From Nematopogon swammerdamellus (Eukaryota; Arthropoda; Insecta; Lepidoptera; Adelidae), in the NCBI GenBank assembly GCA_946902875.1, contig OX336344.1, positions 19,799,791-19,863,790 of the forward strand: a stretch of DNA of 64,000 nucleotides, written 5' to 3'. Of the stretch, positions 1-13,233 are shown one piece after another. Every line of letters begins with the position of its first letter. Position 1 is the stretch's first letter. A model generated the notes under the pieces. The model saw only the letters and a list, made by a program, of their open reading frames with translations, searched no databases and had not been told where the DNA came from. The position numbers were made by a program, and so were the translations under genes.

Positions 1-1259
1 TTTTTTGTTACTTCAGCAAGTACCCATCCAATGCCTAATCCCCTAAATCACTCAAACCCCGTAATTCCCCTTACAATTCCACTCGCAAACTATTCTGTGA
101 GAAATTATCTTTTAACCCCGATTCAAACTTTTACCAATTCACACTTTCCGTTATGAATTCCTGGAAGTAACGAACTTCAAAGTTTCAGGCACTGATCATC
201 CCCTCACACATTCACTCATCCGAAACCGTTCACTCAGAATGCATACACATTACTTCTCTAGTATGCTCGTCCATTGGCAATGCCCAATTACAACATAGGT
301 TATCCAAACAATCTTACACATACAAATATAAGTAAATATCCATAATTTCATTCCAACAATTGTTGCGCAATCATATGCAATGTCCGAGCACATTCGTCGT
401 TTATCCGATAATATATAAGCAGACAGACACCCGATCGTCGACCACGCCCAAGCATAAAATGGGATGCTCCTCCTTCAGTTAAGTGAACCTATAACCCCAT
501 AGGTAGGCAGGAGCAGAATAAATTTAAAGTGAAACACCGAGCGAGGTGGGAAACCCCCTGGAAATGCTCACGTCCAGCAGCAGTCCGACACAGACCGTTG
601 CCGATTAATACGAACCAAGGTATTTAGATAAAACCCCCTACAAAATATATAAACACCTTTGCGCCGAAACTTTACGCTGTCACTTTTCCTTTCAAAATAC
701 TCATCAATGAGCAAGTTCAAGATCTTTAGTTATGGTAAACCTCAAATAAATAATATAAATTTAAACTAATTCGGATTAATGCAACTCTCATACCCTTAAC
801 ATTGCCATCCATTAGGCTATACATTCAGCAGCCCGACCGTGGCAACTCCACTCGATCGACGAGCTCGAGCAAAGTGAACGAGTAGGCACAAATGGCACCG
901 TCGCATCCGTCAAATGTACAAGCGATTGAGTGCACGAAACGGTCTCGCGGTCCACTCGAACTCGAACGTCGCTCCACCACACCCTGACAGTCACTGGCAA
1001 TGTTGCACGAAATGTGAACCCGGACCCCGAGTCATCTCGACGCATACGCTCACCCAAACACCCGATCGTTCCTGATCATCCCCTGCGACAGTTTAGAAAA
1101 TCTCAAGGTTGATCACATGCCAAATTAATGATTCCCTTCTTTGAATCTAGTGTAGAGGCATTCAAACATGTATCATTCCATCTACAAGTTGTTCATTCCT
1201 TCATTCATTAAGTATTCACTCAAATACTATAGACAAAATACAAGTAGGCACCCACGTAC
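1..1259. other. No gene seen
   Basis: AT-rich sequence with stop codons in all frames. Short frames at 812-1112 overlap on both strands and show no domain or splice context. I see no repeat shared with the rest of the window. It may be intron or intergenic sequence downstream of the minus-strand gene at 13.2-13.8 kb. Confidence 0.5.
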
Positions 1260-1289
1260 CCATCACTAAAATAAAACAAGAATAAAGTC

Positions 1290-1600
1290 TGTACCCAGGC
1301 ACACACACACACACAACACACCACACATACCACACGCCACATCCCGACCATCAACCCGACAACCGGGGCAAGCAGAGCAACCGGTGCCGCGCCACACACA
1401 CCCAACCACTTCAAGCAGCAAGCAAGCACGAAGACCCACCCCTCCGCACGACTCGGCGGAAGGACCACGACAATGCGACAGGGGCCAGCCCGCCGCCCCT
1501 CAGCACGGCATCATGTTCCCCCTCCCCAGCCGCCTCCCCCTCTACACGCACGGGGAGAAACGCAGCGGGGCCACTATCATTAATACCGACCGGCTCACAT
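1290..1600 (-). repeat. Diverged family-A SINE
   Basis: Reading the minus strand gives the family-A order: a GGGGCC...GC-GGGGAGA head, then a 'GGGTCTTCGTGCTTGCTTGC' block, then the 'ACCGGTTGCTCTGCTTGCCCCGG' end. It is more GC-rich and more diverged than the copies at 16.2, 31.4 and 47.0 kb, so it is probably an old insertion. Confidence 0.55.
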
Positions 1601-4600
1601 GCACGGTACCGTAGTTAATGCGCAATAAAGTCTTGTGTTCTAAGTACACGACTCATATCAATTTGACAGTGCCTATCTAAGTATGTACCTACCTATGTAA
1701 CTAAATTATAGGTGACCGGTAGTGGAGCTATAGTGTATAACCAAGTATGATAATAATAGATAGGTACATACAGGAGTTATTTATTTTAGATAGTTAGGTA
1801 TCTACAGCTATGTATTACCCGTCGGAATTTCTATATAGGCATTATAGGCTAGGCACCTCCTCTCCTCGAATAAATGCGCTTTCCTCCGCACTTCACCGCG
1901 GTCTCACCTCGTTAGTACCGTTATCGGGGTATTTTTGTGGCTAGGTAATATGGCTGGAGGAAGGGCGGAGGGTTGAGGGGAAGAGATTCAAAATGTTTGT
2001 CATCATCACTCACACAACTGGCTGACCGACCGACAACCAACATCACGTGTGTTACCACGATGTAATTTTTACCAATACTAAATAGCTACTCTTAAATATC
2101 GGGGTGTTCAATTTATACGCGTTTTCAATTTAGTCAATACTCTTTTTCCTCTTTTAATTATCATAAAGATTCTGAAAAATAGTATACATACTATATTGAC
2201 CGTTTGATACCTAACAAAATGAGCGCTTTGCATTCTAGGTAGCATAATACATTTAGTAAAATTTAATAGTGGCAAGATTGGTGGATCGACACTCGTTCGA
2301 TAATTTCGTCACCTGTACAACATTCGCATGCGCACTCACCCGTACGCCGGTACCAAAATAATTTGCTTCGTGCGATCGATCGAGTCGAACGCAACCCGAA
2401 CTCGTCGTGCGAGCGAAACCAGCACGGCAGGGGCCCTGATGTTTACTTTTGTAAAAGGGAGGAAAAGTTTAATTTGAATTTTAAATATAATTATTTTGTT
2501 CCAGCGACACCTATCTCACTATGTATAACAATGCCCAACAAAATTTTCTACGTTGTAATGTCAAAACTTCACTAATACACCAATAGATGGCAAGTAAATA
2601 GAATACTCCATGCTTCACAAAACTCACTTCTAAACATAATACTAGTATTGTATAAGTATAATTTGCTTCTGCAAAATCATTAAGCATTTTTCATAACTCC
2701 TCACTCCCTTCCTGCCTTTTAACCACTTCCTTTCAGATGTCACTATGATGTGAACATTGTGAACTGTGGGTATGTTTATTTCCTAATTTTAAAATTTTCC
2801 CTTTTCCCTTCTTTTTTCCCATTTTCCCGGGTTCTTGAGTATTTGAGTACCCTACCAAATCTTTCTCCATTCGGCTTATTTTCTTTCCCCTTTTTTCTCC
2901 TTTTCGGATTTACTCCGAATTTCACTCCGTAAGGTTGGTACTTATTTGTTTTAGTACGCAAGTCTGGTCCCCTTACGCTGTGAAAGCAAAACAAACACTG
3001 TCATTGGTTCTTATTGTTCGCGATAAGATCCATATTCCTTCAAATATTTTTGAACCGGGCGCCCTGAGTCAGTTAATACACAACCACAGCAACGTTACCA
3101 TTTATATGGAATTATCCATTTTTAAATGATTTTCAAGATAAAATGTGGAATTAAATATCCGGGCATTTCATACAAGTTTTATCATTTTACAGATTTCCAC
3201 ATAAGAAGATCAGTTTGGAATATGGATTTTCTATAAAGCTTTTCTATAACTTCCACATTTAAATGATTTTCCAATCGCATATTGATTCTCGGAAAGCCTT
3301 GAACCGAAACGCCATCACGGTTTTGTATCTTGTGTGAATCTAATGAATGACCGGCTAATGTACGATCTCACGCCATTCTTTCAATATCTAAATCGTATTT
3401 AAAATAATATAATAATCTAATTATAATATCTAAGCTATTTGCTCTAATAATTTGGCGGAACAGGTTACACACGAATGCCTACCCCGTTAGTGTCGGCCAC
3501 ACTGAACCGAACCAAACTCGAATCATCCATACAACCGTATCAATCTTCTACTCAAAATGGTGGCACCAACGTGTTCTTCCTGGCAACTTTCACACCCACA
3601 CCTTTATTCACGTAATTTTCCCAAGCAACCAGCTCACATACAAATTACCCACAAACAGGTAACACCTGCTGTCCACTTCCAGTGGTAATGGACTGAGCAC
3701 GTCAGGTCAAAATTCCGACTGGACAACAGTGTCTCGCTCCGACATCCGCAGACAGAATACTTAATATAGGAAAACCTCCCTTTTCAGTCAATACGTTGAC
3801 ATAAAGTAATTAGCGGAATTCAATAATCCACATCTTCAGAACTGAATTTCTACATAGAAAATGTTAATACATACGTTTTCTATTAGACCGCCATCACATC
3901 CATTCAATTACCCCAATAATGTTAGTGAGACAAGATACGACTATCTTATATTCTAACGCCCAATCACGTTGTACGAATACACAAATACTAATATATTCAT
4001 GTACTCGCTTTTATAAAATGAACAAACTCCTTCAACTAGACAAATATTTATGCTTCGTTCCCATACACAAATATATGACTTCAATTAACACGGAATTCAT
4101 ATACCTACATTAGCACAAACATACTTCCTCAAATACATACCATCCAACATTTCCAATCCATAACTAAGTTGATAAAATGGATCTACACCGTTGGATAGTG
4201 AAATACGCCTTCAACATCACACCGCAACAAACCGTCAACTAGTAATTCTATTGCGTGTCGCCTCGGACTAGGCGCTTAATAGCCTTCTTGCTTGATTTTC
4301 AACAAACACTTATAACTTCATCTTTCTGAATCGTTGTAAAACTGTAGTCCCTTCCATTATCTATGTTAATTGGCACAATTATAATGTTCTAATTAGCTGA
4401 AACGTTACATCTAATATCAAACTTCTGCTCTACAGCCAATTATATACATTACTGCTTGACAAATACATACAATCACAAACTGATATATATTTTTTATTCC
4501 AACCCACATTCCAAGCAGTGAAATAAACAGCGTTATACTGCTGACCACACTAACGTATATTCAACTCCACAGATAACCAACACTCCGACATGGCATCCAT

Positions 4601-4726
4601 AAATCCTATCTCCCACACATACCAACATGCTGCATCCAGGCAAGTCAACCTTCACATTGCAACAAGATACAGGGTCCTTTTCCCACACTACCTAACAGTA
4701 TAACCGTGCCAAGGTGAGAAGTGGCC
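1601..4726. other. No gene seen
   Basis: Mostly AT-rich, apparently unique sequence. Small open frames here (for example 2363-2575 and 2750-3129) lack splice context and recognisable motifs. A somewhat GC-richer patch at 2281-2450 holds several CGATCGA-type words but no clear gene. Confidence 0.5.
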
Positions 4727-5078
4727 AGTCCGTCACTCGCCATCCGCAGAGTTTCGCCTCACTCACAGTCACCCCTTTCTACTAGCATAAAACTATTCTC
4801 TCTTCTCAACATATTACTTGATAAAATTTTAATTCTTCAGTAAAAAAATCTCCCGATGCGCCCCAACAAATTCGCAAGAAGCAAAACATCGCAAGTTCGT
4901 TTTTTTTTTTTTTTCTTTCCCTACAAAGCGCGATTCGTCATCCGCAAAGTTCCGCCTCACTCACAATCACTCCTATATACTAGCGTAAAACTATACTCTC
5001 TTCTTAACATATTACTTGATAAAAGTTTTTTAATTCATCAGTAAAAAAAATCTCCCGATGCGCCCCAACAAATTCGCC
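4727..5078 (+). repeat. Tandem duplication of about 196 bp
   Basis: The block ending in 'CCCGATGCGCCCCAACAAAT' occurs twice, near 4727-4880 and 4925-5075. Both copies share the order 'CATCCGCARAGTTYCGCCTC', then 'ATATTACTTGATAAAA', then 'TCTCCCGATGCGCCCC'. A run of about 17 T lies between them. It shows no coding capacity. Confidence 0.7.
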
Positions 5079-6195
5079 TCGCCTGGCGACAATTCCAAAT
5101 TGTAACCGTCCGGCCTCTCATTTGTTCTTATGAAACTGCAAGTTTCTGACGCTGTAGCCGGCATGTTCATATTATTAATGTTTAAGTGGCACTATAGAAC
5201 CAGACGTAAAACGAACTCATAGCATCCCAATGCTTTACAATGACACAGCACAACAATAAAACCCTCAATTGCACTCCAGGAGTACTGACAGAAACAAAAT
5301 CTACATACACTTATTACAGAACTCCACATTCCTTCCGAATTAACTGTCAATTCTAGTAGAACGGACAGACACAACCATTCTACAGAACTCTACATTTACC
5401 CTGAAACAAATATCAACTTTAGTAGAACAGGCAGACATACAAGCAGACAGCGTAGGCCCCGCAAAACGATTTCCTCATTCGCTTTTTGTGCACAAACCTG
5501 CATCCTACAACTTGTAATATTCTATGCTATGCCGCTTAATACTATATTAACCGAGGCACAACGCCGATCACTCAACCCATACACATCTCAAGACTCAGTG
5601 CATGACAAAATAAATTGTATTTTCTGCGCATTGTTTTCCCGACGAGATACTTGACACAACAGAAGAACCGTACTACTGTTAACATCGCTAATGGCCTTCC
5701 TATTCTTCAAATACTTCGCTAACCACGCCGCACCTCCAACGGCGTGATGGTGTTGCGAACTCTGTCCCCGCGCCCGCAGGACGCGCGCGCGAGCTACGCC
5801 CTGCTCGGTCATCAACTCAACAGAGCCTCCGCATAGTATACTTGAATCAAGTTAAAATAGCAACAATCCGTCCAATGAGCGTATGTCCCTGCGTCACAAA
5901 ATGATCAAAACGGTCTAGTCAACGTGCGTTGACAATCCATCCAGTCAAACCGTACACAACCATTCATACTAGATAAATATGTAATCTTTATCTTCAACAA
6001 AACGAAAGACACGTTGTCACAGCTACTCACCACTGAGGTGTAGCACGTCGCAAGTACAGTTGCGACACTTTTCCCAGTAACTACGCACGATAGTACAAAA
6101 CGCATCCGTCTGTACAACATTCGAGTAAGTCATGACAAAACGAGAGGTGGCTAGTCCGTCGTCTTATCGCACAGCAACACATAAAGTCACGAAGT
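5079..6195. other. No gene seen; one GC-rich word shared with 12.3 kb
   Basis: Low-complexity and AT-rich. The segment near 5731-5790 ('CCAACGGCGTGATG' followed by 'CCCCGCGCCCGCAGGACGCG') recurs near 12337-12385, so both belong to one old dispersed repeat. I see no reading frame with support. Confidence 0.45.
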
Positions 6196-6221
6196 AATAA
6201 ATCAATATGTATTGATTTATT
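6196..6221. repeat. Perfect 12-bp hairpin
   Basis: AATAAATCAATA and TATTGATTTATT are perfect complements separated by TG. It is AT-rich and short, so it may be chance. Confidence 0.5.
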
Positions 6222-6974
6222 CTCAATCAAGTAAAACCATTTCATATACAAACACCCACTGTGGTATGATACTCGCACAGTTTATTATGCACACATTTAA
6301 AAATACACAAATTACCCAAAAAATTAACAGTAAAATCTAACATACATTTACCTACTCATCATTCACTATTCATTTCGTTTACCTAAACATGAAAAAAATT
6401 TTTTCTTTCTCAGCACTGCTATTTCATTTCCTCTGACAATTATATATATACCAATATTCATTCCACTCTTTTACCAATGTACACAAACCAGACAAGCATC
6501 AATGCATTAGCAATCTGAGCTAAACCACGCGCTTCTCCATTTTTTTTGTCTAAACCGAACACCTGCACCGATCACGTGGCTAAATTCTCTAACTTTTGTT
6601 AGTCTCGTATATAAATCGTATCTCCCTCTCTCTCATTCATACCCCACTAGAAGAGCAAGTCTAAAATAGCGCTCTAGTCTACTGTCTCGTTCTAACTCTT
6701 ACTTGCATTGCATACACTTTATACTAGTGGGAAAGAGATAAGTGTCATTCGTACACTTACGCCAAACGAAACTAATGATCAAACACAAACAGTACAACAC
6801 GTGCACCCATAAATCAATCTTTCTTGACCATGGTTCTCTCCTCATGGGCCTAATCAACACGAAATTTACAAACTTGTGTAGGGTTGCCAAAAAATATTCC
6901 ACCTTCTTACTTCAAATTTCGTGATTGTAATTTCCACATAATAACAAAGTAATAGAAATCATACATACATACAC

Positions 6975-7045
6975 ACATCACACGCTTCCCCCTCCGACAG
7001 ATCAGGCAAGCAGAGCAATCAGCGCTGCGCCACAAAGACCTTAGT
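6975..7045 (-). repeat. Fragment of family-A SINE
   Basis: Contains the end of the family on the minus strand: the CACACGCT word, a damaged GACAATCGGG block, and 'GCAAGCAGAGCAATCAGCGC'. Only the 3' part remains. Confidence 0.5.
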
Positions 7046-8490
7046 ATCTGTTCGTTTTATTCCAAAACAATTCAATACATAATGTGACACATACATAAAT
7101 AACATCTGCATAATACGACTCCGTGCACCACATATTATTACTTTCAATTTCCTTCTTTTTTTTTTTTTTTGAACAAGATAATTAAACAAGTCAGATTAAA
7201 CTTCCCAAACCCTTTAGCACGAATTTCTTTAAACACACAATGCACCCAAACATGCTTCATCTTTAAAACCAGTCCACACTAGTCTTTCAAAAATTTGGTA
7301 GCCCTGCGCCCGCAAGTATTCTGTGGCCCTGGCCAAGCGCTCATCAATCAATAATTCTCCAGTTCCACTTTTCCATAGAACAAATAATCATTATGCAAGT
7401 GACATTAAAATTTCTTTTTATAATAAATGGCTAATAACATACTTATGACGATGTAATTGCGTAGGTCATGTAAATCATTTCACAATTACGTACAACATTT
7501 TCCCTCTGAAAAGAAACACTTATTTTGTAATCTCGCCGGATAATGGAATAACTCACATTGTTGCTATGGACCAAACCATAGTTAGATGTCATCTGCTGGA
7601 AACTGCTCCGATGTTTACTGGCAGTAGACTGGGCACGCCTAGACTTACATTACGAATCGTAACCATACAATTCGCTCGCAAATTACGTTTTGGCACAAAA
7701 TAATAAGATTTCTCGTGTCAGACCATTACAAAACGTTTATATATATATATCTACACATTTTAAACTTTCCTAAACCATGGTCACGGGCACACCCGCGATA
7801 ACTTTCGTACCTGGACCTTAGAATTCCATGGATTTATGATAACACTACTATAACTAAAAAGAACTTATTTTTACATAATTTTTTTTATATGCTGGTCACG
7901 CGCACTACTGTAATAACCTCTACCCTATACCTATTGTTTTACCTTAGATATTAAAGGCAGGATTATCAAAAATCAACTCTATAGCTCTAGAACAACTAGA
8001 ATATAAAGAATCGAAATATGGCCAGCGTATAGCTTTCAAGTGATCTCTAGGTTTGTCAGAAACAGTGTCGCTAATTCGTACACATATTTCCTGTAAAATG
8101 AACCCAATTATTACTTCCTTTTCCGAAAGCCGTTGTGTACCGTAATAACTCAGAGTACTAACTCTCATTTCCTAAATCTATTCTAGTAAATTCTATATAT
8201 CAACATTAAAACACTAAACTAATTGCTCATTCATCTATAGTCATTAAACCCTTCTGGTTTCCCTCTGTGTTCTATGTGCACGCTTCGACAGCGCGCTTAC
8301 GCGCCTTACTTGCGAGCTTGCGAGACCCGCCAAATTCGAAATGAAAAGTGTTCTGATGTTTATGTTATTGTTATTATTAAATTATGATCAATGTATTACT
8401 TGATAGCTTAATTTTGTTGTGCCATTCAATAGATGAAATCTATTGTTTATATTTTCTTCTATATTTTAGAACTTCAACAATACAAACTTT
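7046..8490. other. No gene seen
   Basis: AT-rich sequence with a short (TA)n run near 7738-7750. The words 'AACTTTCGTACCTGGAC' near 7800 recur near 10479, suggesting an old shared repeat. The minus-strand frame at 7944-8168 has no supporting features. Confidence 0.45.
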
Positions 8491-8495
8491 TATTG

Positions 8496-8629
8496 AAACC
8501 CCCCTTGAAGGGGTTTGTGGAACTGGCTCCACTAAATTCGTATGGACCCTCTGTCCATACGATATTTATCCATCGCCAGTCCCCGTGACTCCCAACGCAG
8601 ATAAATTTGTACTTAAGTTACAAATTTAT
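8496..8629. other. Cluster of three short hairpins
   Basis: Three inverted repeats follow each other. AACCCC/GGGGTT lies at about 8496-8514. TCGTATGGAC/GTCCATACGA, with a 5-nt loop, lies at 8538-8562. ATAAATTTGTA/TACAAATTTAT, with a 7-nt loop, lies at 8601-8629. The word AGTCCCCGT occurs between them and again just after. No protein is evident. Confidence 0.5.
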
Positions 8630-8660
8630 TATTTGTTCCTAGGAGTCCCCGTTTTCTAAT

Positions 8661-9364
8661 CTGTACAAAATATACATCTTCAGACAGATTTACCAATTTA
8701 ATCTCGTAGTGTTATGTTGGAGTTCAAAAGATATTCTTTTGTCCTCCCTAAAGGCAGAAGTGTATGCTTTTAATTGTGAGTGTATAGTGTATGTTATGGT
8801 TTACATTTCTGTGGCTATCTATTGATATACCTACAGAAATTGTTTTATTCCAAATGATGCGGTCAGGGGTCCACCTTTCACCGAAATCATTTAGGAATAT
8901 TTTCTTAAGGGTTTATTAAAATTGTGTACTGATCATAATCTATATAACCTATACAGGTATATTTAAACCTGATTTACGCAATCTCCCCACGACCTAAAAC
9001 GTAACTAGCCAGAATGTTGCATGTACATATATATTACAAAATTTACCTTAGAATTTCACTATCCTAATCGGTCTGACACGATTCACTAAAATCACCTTAA
9101 ATAAAACACCATTACAAATAGAATAGCGTAAAATATTAAATTCAAACGAAACCACAACACCCGCCACTGAATCTAATCGCGAAGTTAACACTTAATAAAA
9201 TATATACTTTTATGTCAAAATACGGTAAAACCACTGATTTTACATATTTAAAACCGACATATTTTTTAATAATTACGCGTGGTTCAAACACTCTTATATA
9301 CGTAGAATTTACGAATTTAAAAATCGGGTTTTGTTTCTTTTAATTTTCCCTATATTTTAAAATA
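8661..9364. other. No gene seen
   Basis: AT-rich with no frames of note and no recognised repeat. Confidence 0.5.
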
Positions 9365-10340
9365 CCTTCCCAATGTACTAGTCCTCATGGTAGGCCAGTT
9401 CGGACATAGTGTCATTGTAAAAGCTCTTTGGAAGTCCTTCCATCACCAGTCAAGATTCCAGAATCCAGACGCCTTCATCCAGAACTCAAAAGGCTCAAAA
9501 AGAACATCCAAAATATTTTCCGTAAAACTAGTTGACAACCCCTATATCACCCCCAAAATTACAGAATCCAGACACCTTCATCTGTAACTCCGAAAGCTTT
9601 ACAGAGATCCCCACACTAATATTCACGAAATTAAACAACCTCTATTCACTGACTTCCCTTATTTGCGTGTAATTTAAGATCAGGTCCCAGCACAATATAT
9701 GTTAATCCAATTTAAAACCTTCCCAATGTACCAGTCCTCATGGTAGGCCAGTTCGGACATAGTGTCATTGTAAAAGCTATTTGGAAGTCCTTCCATCACC
9801 AGTCAAGATTCCAGAATCCAGACGCCTTCATCCAGAACTCAAAAGGCTCAAAAAGAACATCCAAAATATTTTTCGCAAACTAGTTGAAAACCCCTATATC
9901 ACCCCCAAAATTACAGAATCCAGACACCTTCATCTGTAACTCCGAAAGCTTTACAGAAGTTCCCACACTAAAATTTACGAAACAACAAACTCTATTCACC
10001 GGTTTCTTTACAAAATCATTTATGTACTAAGAAAACCTTCCCAATGTACCAGTCCTCATGGTAAGCCAGTTCGGACATAGTGTCATTGTAAAAGCTCTTT
10101 GGAAGTCCTTCCATCACCAGTCAAGATTCCAGAATCCAGACGCCTTCATCCAGAACTCAAAAGGCTCAAAAAGAACATCCAAAATATTTTCCGTAAAACT
10201 AGTTGACAACCCCTATATCACCCCCAAAATTACAGAATCCAGACACCTTCATCTGCAACTCCGAAAGCTTTACAGAAGTTCCCACACTAAATTTTACGAA
10301 ATTAAATTAATTATATTCACCGGTTTCTTTACCAAACCAT
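9365..10340 (+). repeat. Three tandem copies of a 318-353 bp unit
   Basis: Units begin with 'CCTTCCCAATGTACYAGTCC' at 9365, 9718 and 10036. About 250 bp at the start of each is nearly identical, while the ends differ by small indels. A frame beginning MVGQFGH/MVSQFGH is shared by copies 1 and 3, but copy 2 breaks it, and the identity covers non-coding parts equally. It is read as satellite-like duplication rather than genes. Confidence 0.8.
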
Positions 10341-10349
10341 TTACTAAGA

Positions 10350-10470
10350 AAACCCAATCAAAATACACGCGAGCGAAGCCGAGCGAAAATATTCACTAAT
10401 AAAACCCAACCGAAAATACACGCGAGCGAAACTTCGTTTCCCGAATTTATTCGAAAACTCACGCGAGCGG
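10350..10470. repeat. Short repeats of 'ACGCGAGCGAA'
   Basis: The word ACGCGAGCG recurs three times within about 100 bp. It forms a transition between the triplicated block and the 122-bp unit array. Confidence 0.4.
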
Positions 10471-10589
10471 AGCAGTACCAACTTTCGTACCTGGACTCTC
10501 GCTAAATACGCACGACCGTCTCCTTCGACTCCCAAAACAGACTGAACTCCCCACGCTCCCCTCCCTCTCCTTTTATAATCTTTCCTCGT

Positions 10590-10860
10590 GTCACAATCCT
10601 GACACGCAGGAACAAATCGAACGGTGGCCTCCTAGTATGACCATGACACGTTCGTGTCACGGAGCGCGATTTTGTATGGAGATTGAATTTTGATTTTTAG
10701 TATGGGCTGGACACGTTTGTGTCACGCAGGAACAAATCGATCGGCTGCCTCGTAGTATGGCCGTGTCACGTTTCTGTCCGGACTCGTAATTTTGTATGGA
10801 GGATAATTTTATGTTTTTAGTATGAACTGGACACGTTTGTGACACGATATAAATTCGATT
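10590..10860 (+). repeat. CACG-palindrome array, first block
   Basis: About 2.5 units with a period of about 122 bp ('CAGGAACAAATCGA' at 10605 and 10727). Each unit holds TAGTATGGCC, a palindrome-like CGTGACACGTTCGTGTCAC, and a second TAGTATGRRCTGGACACG. It belongs to the same family as 11640-12260. Confidence 0.7.
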
Positions 10861-11639
10861 TTGGAGGGAAAACAAACCCTCTTCGTACCTTCCACATGGT
10901 ACCTAAAGCTGTTTCGCTCGTCAGCGATGCGCTTTACCTCTACTTCGGTGGTTTTAACACCACTTCCCCGCACCCATTGTGCATCTCCGCATGCAGAGAA
11001 CTGTTGCTTTTGTTATATAAATTAATTGATGTTATTACATGTGCTCTATTAATAAGTCGACTTTTAGCGCCATGACGGAGTGTTTTATTTATATATTTTT
11101 GTTTAATTTTGTACATATATTAATTTCTGTACATACGTGATACCATATTCCGTGTTTGCTAATGCTAGTCATGTACGGAACCTGGACACGCAGAAACCAA
11201 TCGAAATCTCCTTACCATAGTCGTGTTTTATTCATGTCAGGACACGAATCCATTCCTTCATACTAACATCGCTTAATGAAAACCCCTCCCGCACCGCTTG
11301 ACAAATTACCTCAGGTCGCTCCGCCTCGCCCCGCGGCCCACGCGCGCCCGCAGCTCGGTAATACCTCACCCCTTGTCTTGTTTACCTCATACCTCTCTCC
11401 GCCCCGCGCGCACGCTCCAACGGATATTTATTTGAATGTTGGCGTCATACTCAATGAAACGTTGTTTTGTTTTATTTTATGTTTTTGTTTAATAACTGGT
11501 ACTTTGTTTATATACTCTTCCCTTTATAAAAATGTTTAGTGTATTAGTTTGAATCATTAATAAATAATTATTAAAATAATTTTAGACCCTGTGCGATATC
11601 TTCACACAGATCACAAAACTTCAAATTCCCATAAACTCC
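10861..11639. other. GC-rich spacer between two arrays
   Basis: Holds a C-rich pyrimidine stretch at about 11280-11420 that resembles 12300-12480, suggesting that a larger unit (array plus spacer) was duplicated. Frames at 10839-11075 and 11276-11539 lack support. Confidence 0.4.
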
Positions 11640-12260
11640 GTCATGTCCAGATTCCAGACACGCAGGAACAAATAGACCAGCGACCTCATAGTATGGCCGT
11701 GTCACATTCGTGTCCTGACACGAATTTAGTATGGAAATTAAATTGAATCATTAGTATGGACTCGACACGAATCGGACACGCAGGAACAAATCGAACGGCG
11801 CCCTCTTAGTATGGCCGTGACACGTTCTTGACACGCAGGAACAAAACGCTCGGTTGCCTCGTAGTATGGCCGTGACACGTTCGTGTCACAGAGCGAAATT
11901 TCGTATGGAGATAGAATTTAATTTTTTAGTATGGGCTGGACACGGTTGTGACACGCTCGAACAAATCGAACGGTGGCCTCGTAGTATGGCCGTGTCACAT
12001 TCGTGTCCTGATACGAATTTAGTATGGAGATTAAATTAGATTATTAGTATGGGCTCGACACGAATTGGACACACAGGAACAAATCGAACCGTAGCTCCAC
12101 AGTATGGCCATGACACATTCGTGTCCTGACACAAATTTTAGTATGGAGATAAAAATAAATTATTAATATGTGCTTGACACGTTTCTGACACGTAGGAACA
12201 AAACGTACGGTGGCCCCGCAGTATGGGCGTGTCACGCTCGTGTCCTGACAATAATTCATT
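11640..12260 (+). repeat. CACG-palindrome array, second block
   Basis: About six units of the same family. CAGGAACAAA-type words lie near 11661, 11783, 11836, 11959 (diverged), 12076 and 12195, so one unit is shortened to about 53 bp. Each unit contains paired GACACG/CGTGTC half-sites around 'AGTATGGCCGTG'. Both strands give short open frames that are side effects of the repetition. Confidence 0.7.
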
Positions 12261-13080
12261 CTTTCATACTATCAACTCGCAGCGAAATAATCACTACTCG
12301 CGCTCCTTGACTCGCTACCTCAAGCCGCGCTTCCAACGGCGTGATGATACCACGATCTCCGTCCCCGCGCCCGCAAGACGCGCGTCTTCTTACCTCACCT
12401 CTCCGCTGTTTCGTACGCGCCCATGTCTTGTTCCCCTCTCACCGCGTGTCAGGATTACCTCATGCTACCTTCCCCGCCTCGGCGCTCTATAGTGTTTTAT
12501 ATGCGAACCAACTGATGTTATTATATTTCTTGTTTGTCTAATTGCGCGTCGTATTGTAATGGCCGTTCGCGCCATTTTATTTCTTAGTGGAGTGTGCAGT
12601 CACGTTTGAATTTATTAGGTGATTAGTTAAATTGTAATATAAATTATTTTGTTAATATTTTAATGAAACGTTTTAATGTTCTATAATTTAGCTTTGAATT
12701 ACTATTGGCTATATATTTATCTTTTTTTTACCTTGTGTGATTCCATCACACCAATCTAATTCTGCTTAAGGAAAATGGTCAAATTCCAAAGCATTTCGAA
12801 AGAAAGTAAAAAAAATAAATTCAAATCCTACAATGTTTAATTTAGAAATGAAATTATTTGAAATGACAGACAGACACCAAAGTTTGTTTTTTTTTGCAAT
12901 TTTGCGACGGTATCCTAAAAATACATGAACACTACATAAAATAAGTTTTGTTGTTAGCTGTGATCCCTCCAATTGGATATCAAGTATTGTTACGCCATCT
13001 TGGTAACCTAATAGTTAAATACCTCTATACCTACAATTGGAAATCAGGAAACCTTCTATCCTTAGACATTGTACCAATTT
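12261..13080. other. No gene seen; repeat spacer then AT-rich DNA
   Basis: 12300-12500 repeats the C-rich spacer of 11280-11420 and the GC words of 5731-5790. From about 12600 the sequence is AT-rich. Part of the right end may be the 3' flank of the minus-strand gene. Confidence 0.4.
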
Positions 13081-13097
13081 CGGTTGGCATGGTCGAT

Positions 13098-13103
13098 TTT
13101 ATT
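13098..13103 (-). terminator. Candidate poly(A) signal AATAAA
   Basis: AATAAA on the minus strand, about 130 nt past the stop codon of the lysine-rich frame at 13234-13809. It is consistent with that frame being a terminal exon. Confidence 0.35.
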
Positions 13104-13233
13104 CAACGAATTCTGAACAATTTTCACAGTAAACATTTAGAACAATACCTACACAGGATCCAGTTCAGATTGTGGAATATCCACACACATGGAAACTTAC
13201 TCACACGAACACAAATGTCCGACACGCTTGCTG

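Noticed and set aside
9365..12260. CRISPR-like array
   Set aside because: Repeats are 120-350 bp, imperfect and without spacers, and the genome is eukaryotic.
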